A stretch of DNA of 64,000 bases from Siphonodentalium dalli. Taxonomy: Eukaryota > Mollusca > Scaphopoda > Gadilida > Siphonodentaliidae. Location: assembly GCA_032622095.1 (NCBI GenBank), contig CP136065.1, positions 153,639,577-153,703,576 of the forward strand, read 5' to 3'. A program made the translations under genes and the position numbers. The notes beneath the pieces were generated by a model. It did no database searches, was not told the DNA's origin, and saw only the letters and a list, made by a program, of their open reading frames with translations. This document shows positions 55,477 through 64,000 of the stretch, one piece after another; position 1 is the stretch's first letter; every line of letters starts with the position of its first letter.

Positions 55477-56584
55477 TAGTGCTGGGCGGTTTCCCGATTA
55501 ATCGTCAATACCCGGTTAATATTTCAATATCGTCAGTAATATCGTCTAAACTAAAATAATCGTAATATCGTCGGCAATTAGAGGGTGCCAGACCATCATA
55601 AGCCTATACAAACAAATAATTTAACTCAAGCCTAAATCGAGTTATTTAAGTTTTAAATTTCAACTAAATCCCTGTGTCCTGACTTTTTCAATATTCAATA
55701 ATCATAGTAAACAACGTTTAGGACGACTACCGAAATTAGGGGGAATATGAAAACCCAGAATACGTCCCCCTTTCGCTCACAATATTACACAAACCCTCCG
55801 ACTTCCCTGCGTACATTTTATTACAAGAGAATTCACCAAATGAATTGACGACTGATCAGGTGATAGATCAAAATGAATGTCAGTTTTGCCACGCCTCTTC
55901 CTTCAGTACAATGATGCACATGCACCGTCAATCAAAATAGTAAATGAGCGAAGATACCGCCCCCTGCTTGTCTAGAAGAAACCACTCACGGCGATTGGTT
56001 AAAACCAAAATGATAGAATTACGGCTTCAAACCCGCCCAAAAATACATGGTGTCCTTGCTTGGCAGAATTCCAAAAGTTATGTACTACGTGTGTGTGGAC
56101 TTCGCTAAAATTTGTCTAGACGGTAAACCACATTTCCATTTGTCAAGTGACGCAAGTGTCATCGGGAACAACATGTATTTACTCAACATGGTTGAATATA
56201 CCGAGTTAGAAAAGGATACTATGGTATAGAACACTTTTAGTTTTGGCATAGACTAGATAATGGTTTTATTAATTATTGGTATATACCAGAATTTGTCAAG
56301 TCACTGGAACGAAATTGTCCGAATAGCGGAATTTAACCGGTGAATTTACTTTTCATTCCGAATATCGATCGAGCATGAGGTTGTCACTGGTTGAGTGGTT
56401 GTGTATGTTATTATTGACGTCAACTTGTCAAAATTAATGACAATGATGTGATTCTAGCGAACAGTGAGAAACTGTTTTAAGTTACTAGTGTCTGATGTTT
56501 AAAAAAAACGCGATTATATCGTTAACCGCGGTTTTAATTTAAAATAATCGCGGTTTTTATTTTCGTTAATATCGTCCAGCCCTA
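55477..56584. mobile_element. 1.1-kb hAT-type element with 8-bp target duplication
   Basis: Imperfect inverted termini tagtgctgggcggt / gacgatattaacg side (tcgtccagcccta), flanked by the identical octamer cacttaag (55469-55476, 56585-56592). The sub-terminal regions are rich in (a)atatcgt and cgcggtttt. Known: TAGGGCTGGRCGATA-like termini and 8-bp duplications are typical of hAT families in many animals. No transposase seen (open frame 56047-56229 unremarkable). Confidence 0.85.
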
Positions 56585-56592
56585 CACTTAAG

Positions 56593-58687
56593 TGTAAATA
56601 TTACTAAATATAGTAGGGCTAATAAAGTAATTGATGTTGTTGCGTTCAAAGAGCATACATGGGGTGGGGTGGGGAGGAGTATGGGGGGGGTAGAAACATG
56701 GCCATTTCCAATAGAAATGAGAATTTGTTCATGCCAGCACAATCCAGAAAGAACATTTATATACCTGTCATTTTTGACTGGCAATGCCCTAGTCTATATA
56801 CACATGTATATAGCCCGTCTGTTTACATGTAACTCTGTCATGCTTTTCGTGCATTTATAACTTTTCAACAATATGACCAATGTAGCCCAAATTTGGAAGA
56901 TAGTCTACATTGTATCGTAAAAGATGATTCAACAAATTTCATGCCAATTGGTTGATGCAAACCTGAGACCGAACATGATCTCCAAAGGCTGTATTTGCAC
57001 TCAAGTACATGTATACACTAATCCTTATGATGTTTGTCGAAATGATGTCATGTGACATTGCACACAAACCCACACTTGCTTTGCTATTGTATGGACAAAA
57101 CTTCCATACACTTGATCATTGGAAATGGGTGCTAAATTAATTTTTGTCAGTTCAGGTTGAGTGCATATACAATTTAAGTAATGGATGTTGAATTTGTCAT
57201 GGAAGTGCATGGGATGTATAGAGTCAAAGAGGGATGCATATATATTAGAAGAAGGCTATTAAGGGACGCAGTTACTCAGTAACTCAGTTGAAAAAGCTAC
57301 ATTCCCTGGCCGACCGGGAATATTAAACACACTGAGAGACACCTTTTCAGACCATTTTATACTATCAGCGGCATTATTTAGATGACGTAATGAACACTAT
57401 TTGTTGCATACTGTTGATTAGACTCTCCTGGTATTCTGTCAGTACTCTGGTAGTGGACGATGTGTTAAAGTGATGTGAAACACTCCAGCAGGGTGAGCAA
57501 ATAGAAATGGAGAATAATCTTGCTCAAAGTAGTTATATTTACGAATATTATATCCAAATTGACAACACACACCGTCATTCTTATATGTTGATTATTTAAA
57601 ATGCAATGATGCTGGATGGCAAAATCGTTTGCGTTAGTTTATCACCGATTGTTGTGTCACGACTTGAGATGTAAATATTTACAATAGAGCGTAGTTCAGA
57701 CGATGTTTTCTATGGAGTGGTATGGTCGATTTCTTTGAAAGTTTCGGTGATGTTACTAGAATGCTACATTCCCCAGGTTGGTATAGAGCCTGAGAACTAA
57801 CTTATAAGTTTATCGCACTCGAACAAGTACATAATATGTCTTTAATACTGCATGATTTCTGTCACGGTCATTGATCTACTTTAAACAGCTTAATTTGCAA
57901 CTCATCTGCTTAAAAGTTAGAAAATACATACAAACTGGCAAATATTATAAACCTATCATGTCATCCAGATTGTCTAGACTATGGTATGTCTTAACAAAAT
58001 AGCTGCATGTACAGACTGGAAAATAATCCATAGGGGTGTTTGCAGATTTGTCTGATTGTTTTTATGAATGATGTATCCTCCAGCAATGTTTTTTTCTGAT
58101 TACACCTCCGAAATGAACACATCAAAACCATATGCTCAGGCAATAGAAAAGAAGGAATGGGAAATGTCAAAACATTATGCTGCATCTGCTGGGTAACATA
58201 AGCCCTTTATTGAGTTGTACAATTTATCTAGCAATTCACAGTATAATAGGATGAGAGGGGATGGGTATAATGGAATGAGATACAGGATGTGTGACCTCAA
58301 GAGAATTGAAACAATTACTCTTGCTGTCATAGTACTTGAAGATCAATATGAAACTCTATCATCATAATCCGAACAAATCTGCGGAATTGAATATTTCCTC
58401 AACTGACATTGCAGTTTAATGAAACTTCTCATACTTGAGAATGTGCTGAGTACAGACAATTTTATTATGCAACTAAAATAGAGACTCCAATTATAGCGGA
58501 TGAGTTTGTGTGATAGGAACACATATCAGGCCTGCACAATCTTGGTAATGGAGCAGGGTAGGCAGGGTGACAGAGACGGCAGTTGCCTCTCTTGTGGCTA
58601 CCGATGGGGGCACATGGGGAAAACACCCTTTTATGATTGAGAGATTATTTTAGCAATGACATGGGCTGAAAAAGGGCCCCAAAGGGA
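56593..58687. other. Right-hand region, no firm feature
   Basis: No exon with proper splice sites and phase 0 was found that could precede exon 1. A G-rich patch at 56660-56692 and AT-rich sequence only. Confidence 0.4.
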
Positions 58688-58813
58688 ACTACTCTCATGG
58701 TCCTAATAATGGGGATTTAGTCTAAAATTAATAATAGTGATCGCAATTTCAATCTATGTCTCAATGCCAAATGATAGTGAGGCTGACACTATTATTAGGC
58801 ACCTGAGAGTAGT
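58688..58813. repeat. 126-bp inverted repeat
   Basis: actactctcatggtcctaat at the left pairs with attaggcacctgagagtagt at the right (about 23-bp arms, two or three mismatches). Probably a small TIR element. Confidence 0.68.
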
Positions 58814-59237
58814 CAGGTTTATTCCAAATTCTGACTCTGATATTCCCAATTCATAGAAAGTATTTTTTATTATATGCTTACCTATAAATAATGGAAAATA
58901 ACAAAAACGTAAATTTGATTTTGTTATTTCATTGTAACTTTTTGTTATTTCACTGTAGCTTGCCGAATTGTGATGTCATTAATTGAAAATGGTTTGCTAC
59001 CTATCAGCTGATCGGTGTCAGAAATTTGGGTCAACGTTTCAGGTGTTGCTTTCATGTACTGTTTAATTTGTTGTGCTATTAAAAGTAAAAATGCTGCATA
59101 ATTTAGCAATCTTTTCTATCTTGCATATTTGTATCATCTGTATATTATTTTATGTTGGATTTGGAAATAAAAATATGTTTACTCTAATTTAGCAACTTTA
59201 AGTATTAATTTGGCGCTTATAATAAAAAGAACACCTA

Positions 59238-59385
59238 CAGTTTTAGATTGAATACCTGAAATATCTCATTCGTGTCAGTAAATAAATATCAAATTTTCAC
59301 TTGCAGCTGCACGCTCGTGAAAATTCAATATTTCTTTCCAGACACTCATGAGATATTTCAGTATTCAAACAAAAAACGTAAGTAT
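59238..59385. mobile_element. Small foldback, 'gaaatatctcat' arms, copy 2
   Basis: ctacagttttagattgaata, cctgaaatatctcattcgtg ... actcatgagatatttcagta and ttcaaacaaaaaacgta; relative of 41910-42015. Confidence 0.75.
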
Positions 59386-59567
59386 TCTCTATGTTTTCTG
59401 AACAAAAAGAAGAGACTTACAAATAATTTTATAACGATTTTCAAGTCCTCTCGCACCATTCGCCATAACATGGAAATAAACAATCTGAGTAATGTCCTAA
59501 ACTGTTTGATTACACTGAGTTTCACAATGAATATATTGTCCCTACATTCTCTATATATTCCCAACTA

Positions 59568-59779
59568 CAGTAATGCCCAAGTATATGACTGTTTAACCAC
59601 AGCAGAATTATGGGAAATTTTTCAGGATTTAGTCGGAAATATGGATTGTTGCCATTCATCAGAAAGCTTTCACCGAGAGCTTTCCGATGAATGGCAGCAA
59701 GCCATATTTCTGACTAAATCCGGAAAAAATTCCAATAATTCTGCTGTGGTTTAGGGGTAAAATATTTAGGACATTACTG
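59568..59779. mobile_element. Foldback family A, copy 8 (TA flanked)
   Basis: cagtaatgcccaagtatatg ... aatatttaggacattactg; TA on both sides; arms a little more diverged than in other copies. Confidence 0.9.
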
Positions 59780-60059
59780 TATAACAATGGGGCATGCTAT
59801 ACAAAACTCCTCAAAGGAAGAAAATTTCTAATAAATAGTTTTAATTTAATTGATACCTGCCTTCAATGGTTACATTTAATCACATAAAATTAAAGTACAA
59901 AATATGTCCATATAATTATGCTAACTCCACACTTCTGCACCAAGCAACCACTGTGTCAGCCTCTATCAGATGGTATCAGACATATAAAGCAAGATGGTAT
60001 CAGACATATAAAGCAAGAAGAACAACTTCAGTATGTTATATGTATGGCTTTATCAATTG

Positions 60060-60100
60060 GCAAAACACTTCCATGACTGGAGCTTCCTGAAATTTTGCAT
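60060..60100. mobile_element. Family C end fragment
   Basis: ttccatgactggagcttcct and gaaattttgca only. Confidence 0.6.
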
Positions 60101-60491
60101 CATAACATGTTACCACCATATTGCATCATAACATGTTACCACCATAAATAACTATTATACTATTAAATATTAAACATATTAAAGGCATGGTCTTTAATAT
60201 AGAAATGAAATAATAAATTCTCCAAAATTCAGTTCTAACATAGAAGAGGCATTCTGACATTTTCCAGAAATCATGGAGGAATATAACACTTTCAAACCAA
60301 ACAACTCAAACATTCAATAGTTAGATTTAAATGGATTAGCCTTATTAGTTTCGAAGCTATTTCCTATTTTAGATAACTAATTTCCAATAGAGAAACATGT
60401 TTTTATAACCAATGCTATACAAGACTCCCCAAAGGAAGGAAATTACAATGAATTAAAAAAAAAAATCCTTCACTGCCTTCAATAGTTCTTT

Positions 60492-60848
60492 TTAAAGAGG
60501 GACTGGACACTAAAATCAGGTTCATTTATGGGACCATCTCCCTTTATACTCGACAGAATATATGTAACACCTGAATGAATTTGAGCCATGGATTAGTGCA
60601 AAATACACTTATTTGCTCTATGAACAATGCTAACAACATGGTAATAATTATAATGAAAATGAATAAATGGCTGGAGACATAAATTCATTTTCATTATAAT
60701 TACCATGTTGTTAGCATCGTTCATACACAAGTGTATTTTGCACTAATCCATGGTTCAAATTCATTCATTTGTTGCATATTATATTCTGCTGAGTATAAAA
60801 GGAGATGGTCACATAAATGGCCAGATTCAGTGTACAGTACCCTTTTAA
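60492..60848. mobile_element. 357-bp palindromic TTAA element
   Basis: ttaaagagggactggacact at the left; the inverted cagtgtacagtacccttttaa at the right. The arms match almost throughout: ggaccatctccctttatact / agtataaaaggagatggtc, and caaaatacact / agtgtattttg. TTAA flanks at 60492-60495 and 60845-60848. Confidence 0.85.
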
Positions 60849-61014
60849 TAGATTGACTACATTTGATGTCATGATATGTTTCATTTCCAGGAACATTAAG
60901 CACCAAACATCAGCCACTTCTATCAGACTCATAAATCAAGAGGGGCATCATCAGTATCTATGACTTCATGAATTGGATTAAAGTTTGTTATATACATCTG
61001 TAGCACAGTACACA

Positions 61015-61216
61015 CAGTAATGCCCTAAGTAATCGACTCCTTAACCACAGCAGAATTATGGGTAACTTTTCAGGATTTAGTCGGAAATATGGCTTGTTGC
61101 CATTCATCGGAAAGCTCTCAGGGAGAGCTTTCCGATGAATGGCAACAAGCCATATTTCCGACTAAATCCTGAAAAGTTACCCATAATTCTGCTGTGGTTA
61201 AGGAGTCGATTACTGA
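61015..61216. mobile_element. Foldback family A, copy 9 (right end clipped)
   Basis: cagtaatgccctaagtaatc, perfect inner arms, ending ggagtcgattactg; the outer right terminus is missing about 15 bp. Confidence 0.88.
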
Positions 61217-61554
61217 CGCTAAAGTACAGATATATTGTTGACAGCCCCATGTTCTCCTCCTGAGAATCAATATTGGCTTTGAATGGAAGTATAAAGTCTG
61301 AGAGTCTCTGGGGACAGAATATGACATTCATTGTATACTTCACAACACATTAGCACTAGATTGCTACTAATAAGGGATGGGCTTTGATATAGAAATGAAT
61401 TAACCTGCTCACTTCTGAAAAGATTACGAACCTTCAGTGGCTCAGTTGGTGAGGTACCAGACATAGTACATTAGGCCATCATATTCCGTTTAGAGAAATT
61501 AATGCTTGATATTCAGATTGAAGTTCCAAACAAATGGAGGGTAACAAACCATTG

Positions 61555-62228
61555 TTAACCATTTCTTTATTGTATGGATTCTCCCATTCAGTTATAAATG
61601 TATATATATGGGAATGGCCCAATGCTCATATGGAGGGATGTTCAGGAAATATTAGCAGACGACAGACAGAAGAACAAATAATAAAAGTTAGAATGATTCC
61701 TATTCATTGATGGTCATTTTTCAGATAATAAGTTTAACAATCGGAGGCCATTTGTTGAACTTGTTATCTGAACATTTCCAAAGGGAGCTACGCGTAAATT
61801 TACTAATTAAAGGTACTCAATCTAATCAGACGGTCCCCATATCATCAAGATACAACATTTCTTCAAAATACACTTAGTTAACAGAAACGATTAATTGCAA
61901 CAAATAATGCTAACCACTGTCAACTATGGTATAAAATTTTCCAAAACGTGTTATTTATCAACATTTTGTTCAACAAAATATGGCCGTATTATCACTTGAG
62001 TATCACGAAATTACCACTTGATTTTAGAGTTATCCATCTTCATCCACAATTTTGTCTGAGACAATCGGTTTGACAATTGTTTTCTGGGCAACAAATAATT
62101 GCACATCTCGAGAAATAACAAACTTCAACTCGATTCAAATATTTCTTAACCCCGAAGCCAAAAAAATAGTAATTTGGGAGCATTACGGTTAGTTCGGATA
62201 ATACATCTTTAAGTAAAGAAAGGGTTAA
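61555..62228 (-). mobile_element. TTAA element family D, copy 7, interrupted by family E
   Basis: ttaaccatttctttattgta at the left, the family core, then at 61807 the family E insertion. After it come the remaining last bases of family D, gtaaagaaagggttaa (62213-62228). Confidence 0.8.
61807..62212 (+). mobile_element. TTAA element family E, copy 4, nested in family D
   Basis: ttaaaggtactcaatctaat ... ggataatacatctttaa; inserted at a TTAA near the end of family D copy 7. Confidence 0.82.
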
Positions 62229-62555
62229 AAACTGCCAAACTTGTCAAGATTTACAATGCAAGAATAAGAAGCATATGATAGATATATATTAAGACAGCAG
62301 ACTACATCAATATTAAACTTCATCAATACTAAACTGCATCAATATCAAAGAGTAAAATGTAGCGAGCAATTAAAACCAGCTCCATGCATTGATTAGCTGC
62401 AATGAGTTTATACATCAAATGTGACTTGAGAAACCGACACGAGTCCTTAGAACAGACTATCACCAATCCATATCTCCCAGACAAGGAGCATCGTCCCCCA
62501 GCGAGATCACCTTTCACCATCCAAGACAAGCCTTGAAATAGCGTGTCTGTCATTT

Positions 62556-62648
62556 GCAGAAAGAGGTCCCCAGAGGGTGAATTTAGTGATGCTACCCCGC
62601 ATAGCGGGCTAGCATCACCAAATTCACCCTCTGGGGACCTCATTCTGC
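62556..62648. mobile_element. Foldback family B, copy 9
   Basis: gcagaaagaggtccccagag ... ctctggggacctcattctgc; loop contains ccccgcatagcggg. Confidence 0.9.
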
Positions 62649-62661
62649 TTAATACACCTCA

Positions 62662-62754
62662 GCAGAATGAGGTTCCCGGAGGGCGAATTTGGTGATGCTA
62701 GCCCACTATGCGGGGTAGCATCACTAAATTCGCCCTCTGGGGACCTCATTCTGC
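62662..62754. mobile_element. Foldback family B, copy 10
   Basis: 13 bp after copy 9 and in tandem; gcagaatgaggttcccggag ... ctctggggacctcattctgc. Confidence 0.9.
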
Positions 62755-62852
62755 AAATGACAGACACACTATTTCAGGGCTTGATCCAAGAGTAGTTCTC
62801 TATGATGATGGATCTGACAATTTGTCTAGAGTGGTGTCTGGAGGACTATTGA

Positions 62853-63026
62853 ATGGAGATTGTACCATTCACAGCTGGTAGTAGGCGTCTTGATCGAGTG
62901 GTATTCGATATCCAGCCAGCAAGGGCCATCCAGGATTATCTGATTGACCATTTCGGTAGCACTGTAGTTGGAGACCAATCTGGCCTTCAAGGACTATTCA
63001 ATCAAAATGATATACATTATTTCTGA
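62853..63026 (+). CDS. Small 57-codon ORF between two family B elements, unknown
   Basis: ATG to TGA. It reads MEIVPFTAGSRRLDRVVFDI, then QPARAIQDYLIDHFGSTVVG, then DQSGLQGLFNQNDIHYF. Another open stretch just upstream in a different frame reads VVLYDDGSDNLSRVVSGGLL. The composition looks protein-like rather than random. It may be an exon or a decayed gene piece enclosed by repeats. No splice sites could be fixed, and no family recognised. Confidence 0.3.
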   Translation: MEIVPFTAGSRRLDRVVFDIQPARAIQDYLIDHFGSTVVGDQSGLQGLFNQNDIHYF

Positions 63027-63205
63027 ACAATCAGTGGATGGGGTTATACATGTACAGCCCTGTTAATTAGCATCGGCTATCGCAAAAAGAAATTCCTTCA
63101 GCTAATTTTTAGCCATGGCAAATTTCAAAAGCTGCCAATATCTTTTTGCTAAATTTAACCAAATTGCTGTTGGTGTCAAGCCTGAGTTTAGTGTGTCTGT
63201 CATTT

Positions 63206-63255
63206 GCAGAATGAGGTCCCCAAAGGGTGAACTTAGTGATGCATAGTGGGATAGC
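63206..63255. mobile_element. Foldback family B, copy 11 (degenerate)
   Basis: tttgcagaatgaggtcccca, then aagggtgaacttagtgatgc, and gatagcaag; second arm lost. Confidence 0.78.
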
Positions 63256-63285
63256 AAGAAACTTTCCAGAGAAGATGAAGCCTAA

Positions 63286-63379
63286 GCAGAATGAGGTCCC
63301 CCAGAGGGTGAATTTAGCGATGATAGCCCGACCTGCGGGATAGCATCACTAAATTCACCCTCTGGGAACCTCATTCTGC
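63286..63379. mobile_element. Foldback family B, copy 12
   Basis: gcagaatgaggtcccccaga ... ctctgggaacctcattctgc, followed by acaggcaaactaaactcagg. Confidence 0.9.
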
Positions 63380-63534
63380 AAACAACAGGCAAACTAAACT
63401 CAGGCATGATTGCGGCAAGTCTGCAAACATGAAAGATATGTTGAATGTCTAGTAGAAAAAAAAGCTGGGCTGCCTCCTGTGCATACCCCATGTGGCATAC
63501 CACCAATGGTAGTGTGGGCATACCTAAACTCATG

Positions 63535-63950
63535 GCTGAGATACAACATTTTCAGATAAAAAAAGATGAATAACTCTTGAAAGGAAAACCTGAACAAAAC
63601 TATTGAACACTCCTCTGAATTTCCTCGTAGTGGAGAACATCCAGACCAAATTTCATTGAGATCCAACAACCTATGGTTGAGATATCTGCTCCTGAAGACG
63701 GACAAAAAAACCCAACATTTCCAGATAAACAGAGATGAATGACTCTAGAACGAAAAAAAACAAAACAAAATGATTGAACACTCCATTGGCATTGCATGTC
63801 ATTATAGTAGTGAACATCCATACCAAATTTCATTGAGAACCGACAACCAATGTTTGAGATATCTACCCAGACAAATGGACGAAATGACGGATATAGGATA
63901 GGATGCATGTAATCCAGTATACCCACCATCGGTCATGGGGGGTATAAAAA
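63535..63950. repeat. Tandem repeat, 2 or more units of about 165 bp, with gggggtataaaa-type end
   Basis: Units with gatgaataactct/gactct, gaacactcc, gaacatccagaccaaatttc and attgagat, then ggttgagatatctgc. Followed by an acggatataggatagg tail and catggggggtataaaa, resembling the ends of the arrays at 20.6-21.0 and 35.7-36.6 kb. Confidence 0.75.
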
Positions 63951-64000
63951 CAAGATCCAGATATCAAGCCAATATTGTATAATGGCAATCATCTATTTTA

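Overview
The window is animal nuclear DNA: AT-rich, with no compact operons and no open frame longer than about 170 codons, and dominated by introns and interspersed repeats. Repeat arrays containing 'ggccataactctgg', '(g)gacggacggac' tails and tandem units of about 150 bp, together with a LINE whose C-terminus is of marine-invertebrate type, suggest a lophotrochozoan, most likely a mollusc. This is inference from repeat style, not proof.

One gene runs through almost the whole window on the minus strand. Twenty exons (54811 down to 4501) can be chained by GT/AG splice sites and matching codon phases. They give 691 consecutive codons with no stop (2,074 nt over about 50.3 kb). Both ends are missing: no start or promoter is recognisable on the right, and the last exon found on the left ends inside a codon. 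The protein has an N-terminal, mainly helical soluble part of about 500 residues, then a Trp-rich segment and several hydrophobic segments. It therefore looks like a large multi-pass membrane protein. I do not recognise the family and give no symbol.

Everything else lies in its introns and flanks and is mostly transposon-derived. Coding fossils are a 5'-truncated LINE with a 12-bp target duplication (9.8-10.7 kb), a hAT-type transposase pseudogene (6.4-7.2 kb) and a pogo/Tigger transposase C-terminus (13.5-13.9 kb). Non-autonomous DNA elements are very dense: two hAT elements with clean 8-bp target duplications, a 1.4-kb TA-flanked element, a 2.6-kb element with perfect 31-bp inverted termini, and a TA-flanked foldback family (9 copies). 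There is also a second foldback family (12 copies) and at least nine families that start and end at TTAA, most with CCC(T)/AGGG-like termini of piggyBac type. Several TTAA elements are nested in one another or share one TTAA, and internal copies supply the empty sites.

Tandem arrays of roughly 110-160 bp units (8.3-10.8, 20.6-21.0, 33.5-34.7, 35.7-36.6, 51.6-52.0, 53.6-54.4, 63.5-63.9 kb) and a few minisatellites fill much of the rest. No RNA gene, CRISPR array, prokaryotic feature or second protein gene with convincing exon structure was found. The most unusual features are the uncharacterised membrane protein gene and the layered system of TTAA-targeted foldback elements inside its introns.
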